A DNA stretch of 64,000 bases from Poriferisodalis sp965214215. Its GTDB lineage: Bacteria; Actinomycetota; Acidimicrobiia; Acidimicrobiales; Poriferisodalaceae. The notes beneath the pieces are model-generated. The model had not been told where the DNA came from, did no database searches, and was given only the letters and a program-made list of their open reading frames with translations. How positions within the stretch are numbered: the stretch's first letter is position 1; each line of letters opens with the position of its first letter. Positions 51,037 to 60,301 of this stretch are shown in pieces. The stretch covers positions 1,736,001-1,800,000 of the forward strand of contig NZ_CBDCBD010000003.1 in the NCBI RefSeq assembly GCF_965214215.1, written 5' to 3'. The position numbers and the translations under genes are program-made.

Positions 51037-51646
51037 CGGAGGGCCTGGGCAGGTCGAGGCCGGCGGCGTCAAAGTCGTCGGGCGTGTCGACATCGAACTC
51101 AAGTGCGCGCACCCGCCGCACTCGCAGATCGAGGCCGCGGCGAAGTGCCTCCTCGCAGTGGGCCGCGAACGAGCCCGCTCCGTAGTGGAACTCGAAACCG
51201 GTCCCCAGCGGGAGCGCCATCACATTGGTGCCGTCGAGGTGGCGGTCGGGGACGATCGTGACGGTGCCCGCTTCGGCGAGGCCGCCGAGCGTCTCGGCGT
51301 GGGGCAGGTCGGCGTGAGCGATCAGAACGTGGCCGGGACCTGTGCCGTCAGCGCCGAGGTTGTTCGCTTCGAGCGCTGCGACGGCGGCGGTGACGGCGGG
51401 ATTCAGACCTTTGGCCTCGATCCACAGCACCTCTGCTCCCGCCGAACGGGCCCAGTCGGCCACTTCGTCGTTGTCGCAGACGACCCGGACAGCCAACGAG
51501 CCTGCAGCCTCGACGACCTGGGCCGCCATCGTGCGGGCCAGCTCATGGCGCTGGCTCTCGCTCAGGCGATCCGCGAGCCGGCCCTTCGCAAGTCGAAAGC
51601 CCTTCACGGGTATGAGCACGGTCGGCGTGACGCCGGTAGCGGTCAC
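51020..51646 (-). CDS. cofC: 2-phospho-L-lactate guanylyltransferase (coenzyme F420 synthesis)
   Basis: 208 residues with VLIPVKGFRLAKGRLADRLS, the CofC/FbiD nucleotide-binding opening, ADLPHAETLGGLAEAG and PLGTGFEFHYGAGSFAAHCE. In actinobacteria FbiD joins GTP to phosphoenolpyruvate (or phospholactate in archaea) to begin the F420 side chain. It implies that the organism makes F420, used by many flavin-like oxidoreductases. FbiA, FbiB and FbiC are not in the window. Confidence 0.9.
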   Translation of the reverse strand: MTATGVTPTVLIPVKGFRLAKGRLADRLSESQRHELARTMAAQVVEAAGSLAVRVVCDNDEVADWARSAGAEVLWIEAKGLNPAVTAAVAALEANNLGADGTGPGHVLIAHADLPHAETLGGLAEAGTVTIVPDRHLDGTNVMALPLGTGFEFHYGAGSFAAHCEEALRRGLDLRVRRVRALEFDVDTPDDFDAAGLDLPRPSDASSS

Positions 51647-51759
51647 CCGCGGCGAGTGTATGGGGATGCTTCGGGCTGTGGTGCAGTCGGGGACCCACGG
51701 GGTTGGGCCCGAGCCGCGTCTGCCGAGGATCGGAGCCAGCGGTTTGCTAGGACAAGGCG

Positions 51760-54135
51760 GTGCTGAGTGAACCCCCAGCGGGATGGGTGCGTGCGTGGTG
51801 GGCCGAGCGCCAGCTCGATCCGGGCTCGGCTGCCCATGCGCCTGGGCCCAGCGAAGTCCGCTACTGGAGCGGCTCCGAGCACGTCACCGACGGTGTGCTG
51901 TCCAACACCCTCGGCCGATCATGGACAACCATCGGGCTTCCCGAAACGCTCGACCGTGCCCGAGTCGATCCCCGCGGGCTCGTGGTGTGGTCGCGATGGT
52001 CGCTCGACTGGTGGGTGCGTGCTGGCGAGGATTGGGTTTTCCCGTCACGGGCGGCCTCGGTGCGGCAGCGCCTGGTGGACGGAATGCCGGTGGTCGAGAC
52101 GATCATGCGCGTCGGCGGCGGCGACGTTGTGCACCGGGTGGCGGCGGCCCGGGGTGCCTCGGTACAGATCGATGACACGGAACGCCATGTCCGACAGCGA
52201 CGAGGCAAACGGCCCTCCGGCGACGGCGCGAGTGCCGTTCCTGAGGTGTTCGTGGTGGAGATCGCCAATCGCACCCGGGCGCCTGTGGCGGTTGCGCTCG
52301 CCGCGCGGCCGTACCACCTGGGCGCATTTGGGCATGCGGAAGGCGGGATGTGGGGATGGTCGGACGCGTGGGGCATCGGCGAGATCTCCGTCGATGGCCG
52401 GGTGATGACGATCGACGACGGTCTGAGCCGTGCGGTGGGCCGCGCAGCGGTGATCTTCGATCGCGTCCCGGGCGACGTCGTGGTCGGCAGTCACGGGACT
52501 GACTGCGCGGCGACGCTTGCCGAGTCTGGCGGTCAGGTCTCCACCGGCCAGCCAAGTGCGACTCCGGTCAGTATCGGGGGAGGCGCGCCTTCCGCCGATC
52601 CGGCGTATGCGCCGCGAATCGAGCGCGACCCGGCCTCGGTGATGTGCCCGCAGCGGTTGGCCAACACCGCATCGGTCTTCCCGCTGGTCGCCGGCGCGAC
52701 GCTGCGCGCCGCCGTCGTCGGGCGAGGCTCGGCTATCGCATGGGACGATGTCGGCAGCTCCGCGCTCGGAGGCGCTGTGCTCGATGCGGTACCCGGCGTG
52801 GAGCGGGTGGCCAATGGCTGGCGCCAGCGGGTCGAGGCGGGCTGCCGACTTGAGCTGCCCGGCGGTCGGCTGGCGGAGGCTGCGCTGGGCGCACGCGCGG
52901 CGCAGTTGCTGTCGACGGCTCCGTTCGATGACGGCCCCGGCATAGACGGACCGATGCTTGCGTCGGCGTTGGACGCCGATGGGCAACTGCCCGGCGACGA
53001 CCTCGTGCAGCTGCTGGCGCTTGTCGAGTCGGGCTTGCCCGCACAGGTCCGGGATCTGCTGTTGCGGCAGGCCCAAGCGCAGGATTCGTCAGGCGAGTCC
53101 TCCAGCATGGGCGCTTCGGTGACGGGCACGTCTCTCGTGCTCGCCGAGCATCTGCTGTCTTTGCATCCTGACCCGGAATATGCGGAGGCCATCGGGGAGT
53201 TTGCGGCATCGGGCGCCCGATGGCTGCTGACGCGTCGCGCTGACCAGCGAGAACAGTCATGGACGATTCGGGAGGGCTTGCGAGCCGGCCACCGGCTGTT
53301 GCTTCGGCTGGGAGCGACGCGTGCGGCGGATGCTCTATGGCGTGAGGCGATGTCGCTGCCCGAGGCGTTGCGCATCGACGTGAAAGGCACCCCCGAGTCC
53401 CCGCCGAGTTACCGCGACGCCCTGGGGCGCGTGCCGTGGGAGACGTCGTGGGATGAGGCGCCGGCGGCCCCGAGCCAACGTTGGGAATGGCTCTCGCAGG
53501 ACACCGGGCTGTGGATCCATGCCGCCGTGCCGTGGGCGCCGCCGTTGCCGTTCGTAGGGTCCGAGCCAGCTGATGGCACACCGACCGACTTCGTAGCCGA
53601 CACTGCTGCGTCGTGCGGTCATGACATCGTGGCCACAGCGCTGCTCGCCTTCGCTGAGGCGCGACCCGCGCCGCGGCGTGCCTTCGAGCGACTTGAGGCT
53701 CTGGTCTCGGTGGCATCGCCGACGTTGAGCTGGCCGACGTTCATGCATCCCGATCTGCACACGGGCACAAACGGGACAGGACATGACCTCGTGGTGGGCG
53801 GGACATTCGTGCGGGCGCTGCTGCGACTGCTGGTCGATGCACCCGACCGCGGCGTGGCGAGCAGCGGGCGGGCCGAGTTGCGACTCGCCGCGCACTGGCC
53901 GGCGGCGTGGCTGGGTCAGCCGGTTGAGGTGCACGATGTTCCGACCCGGATCGGCCCTGTGTCGTGGGCGGTCCGCTGGCACGGCGAGCGGCCGGCGCTG
54001 CTGTGGGACGTGGTGCCGCACGACGCCCGCGGCGAAGCGCCGACGGTCACTGCGCCCGGACTGGACCCTGCGTTCAGCGCGACGCAGTGGCGGGGCGAAA
54101 CGCTGCTCGCGCCGATGCCGTCCCCGGCGGGATAG
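51760..54135 (+). CDS. Large protein of unknown function, possibly glycosidase-like
   Basis: 791 residues from GTG 51760. It has no signal peptide or membrane helix. The N-terminal part is beta-rich (VWSRWSLDWWVRAGEDWVFP, VPEVFVVEIANRTRAPVAVA). From about residue 400 it is helical with repeated hairpins (DDLVQLLALVESGLPAQVRD, SLVLAEHLLSLHPDPEYAEA), then FVADTAASCGHDIVATALL and a C-terminal beta segment. A beta-sandwich followed by an alpha/alpha barrel is the plan of several glycoside hydrolase families, but I see no sure catalytic acids, so this is a guess about fold only. It is intact, with codon use like its neighbours. Confidence 0.75.
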   Translation: MLSEPPAGWVRAWWAERQLDPGSAAHAPGPSEVRYWSGSEHVTDGVLSNTLGRSWTTIGLPETLDRARVDPRGLVVWSRWSLDWWVRAGEDWVFPSRAASVRQRLVDGMPVVETIMRVGGGDVVHRVAAARGASVQIDDTERHVRQRRGKRPSGDGASAVPEVFVVEIANRTRAPVAVALAARPYHLGAFGHAEGGMWGWSDAWGIGEISVDGRVMTIDDGLSRAVGRAAVIFDRVPGDVVVGSHGTDCAATLAESGGQVSTGQPSATPVSIGGGAPSADPAYAPRIERDPASVMCPQRLANTASVFPLVAGATLRAAVVGRGSAIAWDDVGSSALGGAVLDAVPGVERVANGWRQRVEAGCRLELPGGRLAEAALGARAAQLLSTAPFDDGPGIDGPMLASALDADGQLPGDDLVQLLALVESGLPAQVRDLLLRQAQAQDSSGESSSMGASVTGTSLVLAEHLLSLHPDPEYAEAIGEFAASGARWLLTRRADQREQSWTIREGLRAGHRLLLRLGATRAADALWREAMSLPEALRIDVKGTPESPPSYRDALGRVPWETSWDEAPAAPSQRWEWLSQDTGLWIHAAVPWAPPLPFVGSEPADGTPTDFVADTAASCGHDIVATALLAFAEARPAPRRAFERLEALVSVASPTLSWPTFMHPDLHTGTNGTGHDLVVGGTFVRALLRLLVDAPDRGVASSGRAELRLAAHWPAAWLGQPVEVHDVPTRIGPVSWAVRWHGERPALLWDVVPHDARGEAPTVTAPGLDPAFSATQWRGETLLAPMPSPAG

Positions 54136-54244
54136 CGGCGCCCCAGCAGCGACTGATCGCAGCAGGGGTCTAGAGGGGCGCGGGTCGAGAGCGGCAGGGC
54201 TCCAGAAATTGAGCGCAGGCCCAGAGCGGCACAGGGCCGCCAAC

Positions 54245-54250
54245 TAGCTT
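54245..54250 (+). promoter_or_regulatory. -10 box TAGCTT of a leaderless promoter before rnhB
   Basis: TAGCTT ends 7 nt before ATG 54258, with no ribosome-binding site in between. Confidence 0.5.
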
Positions 54251-54257
54251 CGAAGCC

Positions 54258-54965
54258 ATGACGGCGCGGCCGAGCCTGACCTTCGAGCGGCAGTGCTGGG
54301 AGGCCGGCGAAGCGACGGTCGTCGGCGTCGACGAAGTGGGCCGTGGCGCCTGGGCAGGACCTCTGACGGTCGGCGCAGTCGTGGTCTCGCCGCACGGTCG
54401 CGTCAACGGCATCCGCGACTCGAAAGAGCTCCGGCCTTCGGTGCGCGAAGAACTCTTCGACCGCATCGACGGCTGGGCCCGGGCGTGGTCGGTGGGGCAC
54501 GCCACACCAGTCGAGTGCGACCAACTGGGAATGACCGATGCGTTGCGGCTGACGACCCGACGGGCCCTCGGCGTACTTGGGGTCGACCCCGACCGGGTCC
54601 TGCTCGACGGAAAGTTCAACTTCGTGGACTGGCGTCCCAGCGAAGCGATCGTCGGAGGCGACCGGCGCTGCCTGTCGATCGCGGCGGCGTCGATCATGGC
54701 CAAAGTCGTCCGTGACCGGATCATGACGGTTCTGGCGGCCGACTTCCCGCCATACCGGTTTGAGTCCAACAAGGGCTACCCGGCTCCGGTCCACCGCGCA
54801 GCGCTCGCCACGCATGGCCCCTGCGCCCTCCACCGGTTGAGCTGGTCGTTCGCCGACGCTCTGCCCAACGCCGAGCCCGTGCCGCGTGCAGCGCACTGCG
54901 ACACCCCCACGGCGCTAGCGACCTACGCCAGCGCCGTCGCAGGACCCGAAACGGCCCTGTTTTGA
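54258..54965 (+). CDS. rnhB: Ribonuclease HII
   Basis: 235 residues. VVGVDEVGRGAWAGPLTVGA carries the DExGRG pair of the active site, RDSKEL follows, LLDGKFNF gives the third Asp, and SIAAASIMAKVVRD the family helix with a conserved Lys. It removes ribonucleotides embedded in DNA and RNA from RNA-DNA hybrids. It stands alone rather than beside trmD/rplS or lepB, its usual actinobacterial neighbours. Confidence 0.95.
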   Translation: MTARPSLTFERQCWEAGEATVVGVDEVGRGAWAGPLTVGAVVVSPHGRVNGIRDSKELRPSVREELFDRIDGWARAWSVGHATPVECDQLGMTDALRLTTRRALGVLGVDPDRVLLDGKFNFVDWRPSEAIVGGDRRCLSIAAASIMAKVVRDRIMTVLAADFPPYRFESNKGYPAPVHRAALATHGPCALHRLSWSFADALPNAEPVPRAAHCDTPTALATYASAVAGPETALF

Positions 54966-55099
54966 GCCACTGGCTAGAGCAACGGTGAAACACGCCGACG
55001 GCCCGCTCGCTGCCAATATCTTCACTGTGTGGAACGGCTGCTCGCCGCTCGGCTGCGCCGAGGCTGCTAGAAGGAGGCAGCCTCAGGGAGGGACCCTCG

Positions 55100-55981
55100 A
55101 TGAGTGAGAGTGACGACCCCAACGCGGAGCAGCGCGAGTTCTGGCGCAACGCCGACATCTGGGTGCAGCAGCAAGAGCGACTCGACGCACAGCTGACTCA
55201 TATCGGCGCAGCGGCGATGGATGCTGTCGGGGGTCTGCTGGCCGGTGCGAACGTGCTCGACATTGGCTGCGGTTGCGGTCAGACCTCCCTGCAGTGGTCT
55301 GAACGCGTCACAGGCTCGGTGCTCGGCCTCGACATCAGCGAGACGTTGGTTGAGGTAGCTCGGCAGCGGGCGGCTGCACATGCCGCCCGGCGCCCGGCGG
55401 CCGCACCCGTCGCATTCGAGGTGGCTGACGCCCAAACGGCGGACGTCGCCGCCATCGCTTCTGGCGGAAACGGCGCCTTCGACGGCTTTGATCTGGTCTA
55501 CTCCCGGTTCGGCGTGATGTTCTTCGCGGACCCGGTGGCGGCGTTCGCCAACCTGCGGGCGGCAACTCGGCCCCGCGGCCGGCTCGCCTTCGCCTGCTGG
55601 CAGACGCCACGACAGAATCCGTGGCTGGTCACGGTCAACCGGGCGGTGCTGGAGATTGTGGAGATGCCCAGTGGGGGGCCGTCGGTGGATCCGTTCGCAT
55701 TCGCCGATCCCGACTTCGTGCGAGGCGTGCTCGGCGATGCGGGGTGGTCGAATGTCTCGCTGGAATCCCACGAGACCGAAGTTCTCTTCAGTACCGGACC
55801 GCTGGAGGAGACGGTCGAGTTCGCGATGGATCTCGGCATTGCACGCCGGGCGTTGCAGGGCCATCCCGCGCAGGCGCACGCCCAAGTACGCAAGGCCGTG
55901 ACCGCAGCCCTCGCCCCATTTGAGACAGCCCGCGGAGTGGTGTTCCCCGCCGCGGCCTGGATCGTCACCGCCAGCAATTGA
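55100..55981 (+). CDS. Class I SAM-dependent methyltransferase
   Basis: 293 residues, with AGGGAGGG upstream. NVLDIGCGCGQTSLQWSERV is AdoMet motif I, LGLDISETLVEVAR motif II and FDLVYSRFGVMFFADPVAAF motif IV. The N-terminal NAEQREFWRNADIWVQQQERLD is shared by the group of UbiE-like methyltransferases with small-molecule substrates. The acceptor is unknown. The YbdK-type ligase gene follows after 43 bp, so the two may share a substrate pathway. Confidence 0.9.
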   Translation: MSESDDPNAEQREFWRNADIWVQQQERLDAQLTHIGAAAMDAVGGLLAGANVLDIGCGCGQTSLQWSERVTGSVLGLDISETLVEVARQRAAAHAARRPAAAPVAFEVADAQTADVAAIASGGNGAFDGFDLVYSRFGVMFFADPVAAFANLRAATRPRGRLAFACWQTPRQNPWLVTVNRAVLEIVEMPSGGPSVDPFAFADPDFVRGVLGDAGWSNVSLESHETEVLFSTGPLEETVEFAMDLGIARRALQGHPAQAHAQVRKAVTAALAPFETARGVVFPAAAWIVTASN

Positions 55982-56024
55982 GTCGCGAGCGCAGCAGGCG
56001 CACGGCTTGGCAAACTCGTGGGCG

Positions 56025-57251
56025 GTGATCGACGAGCCGAGCTGGACGATGGGGATCGAGGAGGAGTATCTCCTCGTCGACCGTGACAGCGGTGCGTTGG
56101 TAGCCGCACAGCCGCCTGGCCTCATCGAGCGGGTCGCCGAGCTGCGTCACGGGCTCGTGAGCCCCGAGCTCTTCAGCGCGCAGATCGAGATCGGCACTGA
56201 TGTGTGCCGCGACGTGCAGCACCTGCGCGCCGATGTCGGCCTGCTGCGACTGGCGGTCACCGAGGCCGCGGCAGAACACGGGCTTGCACCGATCGCCGCG
56301 TCCACCCATCCGTTCGCCAGGCCGCACGAGCTCGACATCACCGACAAGGAGCGCTACAGGGTCCTCGCCGACGATCTCCAAGAGATCACCCGCCAGCTCG
56401 TCATCTCGGGGATGCATGTCCATGTGGGCATCGAAGACCCTGAGCTGCGGATCGACCTGATGAACCAGGTGACCTATTTCCTGCCGCACCTGCTGGCCCT
56501 GTCCACCTCATCACCGTTCTGGCAGGGTCGCGACACGGGGCTGGCCAGCTACCGGTCGGCGGTGTACAAGACGCTGCCGCGCACCGGCCTGCCCCCGAAG
56601 TTCGATTCCTGGGCGCAGTTCCGGCGTCATGTCGATGTGCTCGTGAACGCCGGGATCATCGAGGACTCGTCGAAGATCTGGTGGGACATCCGGCCCTCGG
56701 AGCGCTATCCGACCCTGGAGATGCGGGTCACCGACCTGCCGACCCGCATGGAGGACGCGATCGCCATCGCTGCTGCGTATGTCTGCGTGCTGCGGATGCT
56801 GTGGCGGCTGCGAGACGGGAATCAGCGGTGGCGCAGCTATGCCAACTTCCTGATCGGCGAGAACTTGTGGCGTGCGGAGCGCTACGGCATCGGCGGCTCG
56901 CTGATCGACTTGGGCAAGGGCACGCTGGTGCCCAACGAGCATCTGGTCGACGAACTCATCGAGCTGGTGAGTTCCGATGCGGAGGCGCTCGACTGCGTTG
57001 ATGAGATCGGTCACCTGCGCACCATCTGTGAGCGAGGTACCTCAGCGAGCCACCAGCTCGCCGTCTACCAAGCGGCGCTCGACGCCGGCGCGGACATCGA
57101 CGAGGCCCTAGCCGAAGTAGTGCAACACCTCATCGAGCACACCCTGGCCCCGCCCGACGCGGCAGGCCATAGCGATCGCGACGATGCGCACCGCCGCAAG
57201 ATCGCCGACCAGTTGACTGCCGAGGCCCAGGATCTGGGGCTCTACGACTGA
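56025..57251 (+). CDS. Carboxylate-amine ligase, YbdK/glutamate-cysteine ligase 2 family
   Basis: 408 residues from GTG 56025. TMGIEEEYLLVDRDSG is the ATP-grasp-like GCS2 opening, SAQIEIGTDVCRDVQHL contains an acidic metal site, and ISGMHVHVGIEDPELR and WWDIRPSERYPTLEMRVTD are the remaining family blocks. YbdK of E. coli has weak glutamate-cysteine ligase activity, and relatives ligate glutamate to amines. In this genome it could take part in making a gamma-glutamyl compound, possibly with the preceding methyltransferase. An upstream start would add residues unlike the family. Confidence 0.9.
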   Translation: MIDEPSWTMGIEEEYLLVDRDSGALVAAQPPGLIERVAELRHGLVSPELFSAQIEIGTDVCRDVQHLRADVGLLRLAVTEAAAEHGLAPIAASTHPFARPHELDITDKERYRVLADDLQEITRQLVISGMHVHVGIEDPELRIDLMNQVTYFLPHLLALSTSSPFWQGRDTGLASYRSAVYKTLPRTGLPPKFDSWAQFRRHVDVLVNAGIIEDSSKIWWDIRPSERYPTLEMRVTDLPTRMEDAIAIAAAYVCVLRMLWRLRDGNQRWRSYANFLIGENLWRAERYGIGGSLIDLGKGTLVPNEHLVDELIELVSSDAEALDCVDEIGHLRTICERGTSASHQLAVYQAALDAGADIDEALAEVVQHLIEHTLAPPDAAGHSDRDDAHRRKIADQLTAEAQDLGLYD

Positions 57252-57410
57252 CAGGGCGATCAGACAGTGGCCTTCGGCCGCGACCTGCGACGCGTGGCTC
57301 GGTTGCGGAGCTACGCCGCCCGTAGCGGCGCGGCGAAGAATGTGGCAGCCGACGGCGAGATCGTACGATGGCTGCCGGTGTGAGGTGGCGGTCTTGAGTG
57401 CGGGGACGCT

Positions 57411-58872
57411 GTGAACGAGTACATGGCGCCCGAGCAGCTGGCCCGGCGAGATATCGACGAGCAGCTTGAAGCTTGCGGCTGGGTGGTGCACGACTACACG
57501 AGCGCAGCGGTGGCTGCGGCTCAGGGTGTTGCCGTTCGTGAGGTGCCGACTGCGCTTGGCCCTGCTGACTATGTGCTGTACGTAGACGGCCAGGCGGTGG
57601 GTGTCATCGAGGCGAAGAAGGCCGGCATGACGCTGACTGGGGTTGAGCCGCAGACGCGTAAGTATCAGGCTGCCTATCCGGAGGCTCTGCCTGCTGTCGA
57701 GATCCATGGGGCGCTGCCGTTCGGCTACGAGTCGACCGGTGCCGAGACGCGGTTCACGAGCGGGCTGGACCCTGTGCCTGCGAGTCGTCGGGTGTTCACG
57801 TTCCACCGTCCCGAAACGCTGGCGCGTTGGCTGGCGGATCATGCCGAGGGGGAGGGTCGCGAACCGGGCCTGCGTGCGGGTGTGATGCTCCTGCCTGGGC
57901 TCGACGCTGACGCTGGGCGCCTGTGGCCCGCTCAGGCAGAGGCGATCGGGAATCTTGAGCAGTCGTTTCAGAACAATCGGCCCCGGGCGCTGATCCAGAT
58001 GGCTACCGGTTCGGGCAAGACGTTCACTGCTGCCAATGTCTGTTATCGCCTGCTGCGGTTCGCGGGCGCCCAGCGGATCCTCTTCCTCGTCGACCGGGCG
58101 AATCTCGGTCGCCAGGCGCTGCGAGAGTTCCAGGGGTTCGCCACGCCCGACGACGGGCGCAAGTTCACTGAGCTGTACAACGTCCGCCATCTCACGTCGT
58201 CACGGCTCGACATGGCAAACGAGGCAGCCACAAAGGTCCACATCTGCACGATCCAGAGATTGCATTCGATCCTGCGAGGCGACGACGAGTTCGACGAATC
58301 CCTCGACGAGAAGAGCGGCTTCGAGACCGCTCCGCCCGAGCCGGTCGAGGTCGCCTACAGCCCGGCGGTGCCGATCGAGTCCTACGACCTGATCATCATC
58401 GACGAGTGCCATCGCTCCATCTATGGCGTGTGGCGTCAGGTGCTCGAGTATTTCGACGCCTTCCTCGTGGGCTTGACCGCGACCCCTGGGATGCAAACGT
58501 TCGGGTTCTTCGACCAGAACCTCGTCATGGAGTACGGACACGCCCAGGCGGTGGCCGACCGCGTGAATGTCGATTTTGACGTGTTCCGCATCCGCACCGA
58601 GATCACTGAGTCCGGCGGCATCGTCCCGGCTGAGTTCGTGACCAAGTTCCGCGACCGCGACACACGCGAGCATCGTTTGGAGAAGATCGACGAGGACATC
58701 GCCTACGACGCGAACCAGCTCGACAGACGGGTGGTGACGCCCGATCAGATCCGCACGGTCGTGCGCACCTTGCGCAATTCGCTGCCCGAGATGTTCGCCG
58801 ATCGTGAGCGCCGCGACGACGGCCTGTTGCAGCACATCCCCAAGACGCTGATCTTCGCCAAGGAGACTGCTG
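57411..58872 (+). pseudogene. hsdR: Type I restriction enzyme R subunit, truncated after first helicase domain
   Basis: About 487 residues are recognisable: an N-terminal nuclease domain (PADYVLYVDGQAVGVIEAKK, with the D...ExK residues), Walker A MATGSGKTFTAANV, a DEAD-like IIIDECHRSIYG and GLTATPG. Homology ends at KTLIFAKETADLF near 58872. The full-length family is about 900-1100 residues, so the second RecA domain and the C-terminal domain are gone. The frame runs on to 59516, but only as antisense of the Mrr-type gene. No hsdM or hsdS is in view. GTG 57411 is the likely start (ATG 57423 is the alternative). A GCTACG-CCGCC-CGTAGC hairpin lies upstream at 57310-57326. Confidence 0.88.
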
Positions 58873-58984
58873 ATTTATTCGCTTTTGGCACCTGCGGCAA
58901 GTCTCTGACCTGCGGTTTTGCTCGCGCCAAATGGACGATTCGGGAATTGCTCAGCAGTCGCCGAGCCGTCAACGTGCTCCGAAC
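58873..58984. other. Unexplained 112-bp spacer at the hsdR break
   Basis: This segment lies between the last hsdR homology and the first direct repeat. It is lower in GC than its flanks at its left end (TGATTTATTCGC). I recognise no gene piece, inverted repeat or target duplication in it. It marks the rearrangement point that removed the 3' half of hsdR. Confidence 0.5.
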
Positions 58985-59951
58985 GCGCTTAGGCGGGTTC
59001 GAACTGCTCGAACCAGGAGTTGTCGATCTCGATGTCCTCGATCGGGCGGATGCGCGTGGAAACGCCGAGCCTGTATTCCTTGAGCAGGTCGCAGAGGTCT
59101 TCGCCGTCGATGAGCTGGACCGGCGGCGCGCCGTCTCGGCTCGCTTCGTCACGAGCGCCGCGGGTGAAGGTGCCCGTCGTCACCAGGAGGCCTTTCTCGC
59201 CGCGGCCGGCCATTGCTCCACGGAAGTCGCGGACGGCACTGGACGAGACCGAACCACTGTACCGCTTGCACTGGAAGTAGATCGGGAACGACACGAGCGA
59301 CAGGCGGTAGACGCCAACCCCGTCAAGTCCGCCGTCGCCGCTTTGCCCGAGGACCTCGACCTCGCGGAACCCAGCTTCACGCAGCAGCCGTTGGGTCAAT
59401 CGCTCGAACGCAGCGGGCGTCATCTCGAGCAGCCGTTTCAGCAAGGTCGACTGCCAATGGGCATCTGGGTCGGTCTCGTCGGTGAAGTCGAGTTCGTTGT
59501 TGTCATCCACACCTGACTGGACGCGGAGTTTCCGCTCCGCCGCGCGGGCAGCGAGTTCGGCCCGAACGGTCCGTAGTCGCTCGTCAATCTCGGATGGCGA
59601 CTCAATTCGTCGTCCGGCATCGGTGATCGCCCAGACGCCGCGGCTGGAATTGTCGACTGCTCCGATCTTCTTCAGGTAGCTCAACGCCCATCCGATCCGA
59701 TCGGCTGCGACCGACGCTCCCGTGGTCTCGTAGCGGGCCTCGAGTTGCTCGTCGGTGAGTCCTTCGCTATCGGCCACCGCAGATATGACTTCGTCTCTTC
59801 GCGCCGAGCCTCCAAGCCCCGTCAGCGCTTCGAGGGTCGGAAGCATGAACTCGTCGTATCGCGGCAGGCCCGATTGGCTCATGGCGTGAAGCTACCGCTG
59901 CGAGCCGGACTGCTCCCAGGGCAACCGGGCTTCCTTGCTCGATCCTCAGCT
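58985..59951. repeat. 967-bp direct repeat, copy 1
   Basis: Copy 1 matches 62284-63250 at an offset of 3299 bp with only about 8 base differences by eye. It spans the whole Mrr-type gene plus about 70 bp upstream of its start. The two copies bracket 2.33 kb of toxin-antitoxin genes and a helicase remnant, so recombination between them would delete one copy and that segment. Confidence 0.95.
58989..59882 (-). CDS. Mrr-type restriction endonuclease, copy 1
   Basis: 297 residues. Residues about 1-95 form a winged-helix Mrr N-terminal domain (LPRYDEFMLPTLEALTGLGG, ALSYLKKIGAVDNSSRGVW). From about 160 is the PD-(D/E)xK catalytic domain: FERLTQRLLREAGFREVEVL, SGDGGLDGVG with the Asp, and IYFQCKRYSG with the QxK. 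Mrr enzymes cut modified DNA. It differs from copy 2 at two residues (MLPTLEAL/MLPALEAL and RIRPIED/RIRSIED). It points towards the broken hsdR. Confidence 0.93.
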   Translation of the reverse strand: MSQSGLPRYDEFMLPTLEALTGLGGSARRDEVISAVADSEGLTDEQLEARYETTGASVAADRIGWALSYLKKIGAVDNSSRGVWAITDAGRRIESPSEIDERLRTVRAELAARAAERKLRVQSGVDDNNELDFTDETDPDAHWQSTLLKRLLEMTPAAFERLTQRLLREAGFREVEVLGQSGDGGLDGVGVYRLSLVSFPIYFQCKRYSGSVSSSAVRDFRGAMAGRGEKGLLVTTGTFTRGARDEASRDGAPPVQLIDGEDLCDLLKEYRLGVSTRIRPIEDIEIDNSWFEQFEPA

Positions 59952-60301
59952 GCTCGCCTGGCGGGCGCGGCAGTGCTGATGGCTGTTCCGCATCGACTTC
60001 TGTGGCTGCGTGTCGCGAACCTGCACGACCGCATCGTGACAGGGCAATCCGAGTGCGTCCGCGAGCCGAGCGGCGATACCAGCAGCCTCGGGCCTCGAGC
60101 CACATCACGCAACATCTTGGTAGCGATGAAATAAACGGCGCTCTTGCCCCAGCCAATCCGTTACACCAACAGGACTCGGCCCCTTTCGTCGACCAATCGG
60201 CGGATCACGCCAAGCTGGTCATTGCGAACGTCGGCAGCCGGATCACCCGTCAGCTTGCGCAGCAAGCCGAGCGCATCTTCAGATTCCGGGACGGGGCCCA
60301 T
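59952..60301 (-). pseudogene. Collapsed RecQ-type helicase with phosphoribosyltransferase tail
   Basis: From ATG 60301 (overlapping the upstream toxin stop as TGATG) the minus strand reads MGPVPESEDALGLLRKLTGD, then IRRLVDERGRVLLV, then TAA (60163-60161), then RIGWGKSAVYFIATKMLRD and RGPRLLVSPL. This is the N-terminus and Walker A (normally QRTGWGKSAVYF) of the RecQ-like helicase group. A different frame then reads AARLADALGLPCHDAVVQVR and DTQPQKSMRNSHQHC, the phosphoribosyltransferase-like C-terminal region found in such helicases. So a CAA to TAA change and an internal deletion of well over a kilobase, with a frame change, have left about 350 bp. Confidence 0.75.

Noticed and set aside
58873..59516. 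C-terminal 214 residues of the hsdR open frame as a new domain
   Set aside because: The segment is mostly the reverse complement of the Mrr-type gene, whose protein has intact catalytic motifs and a second copy.
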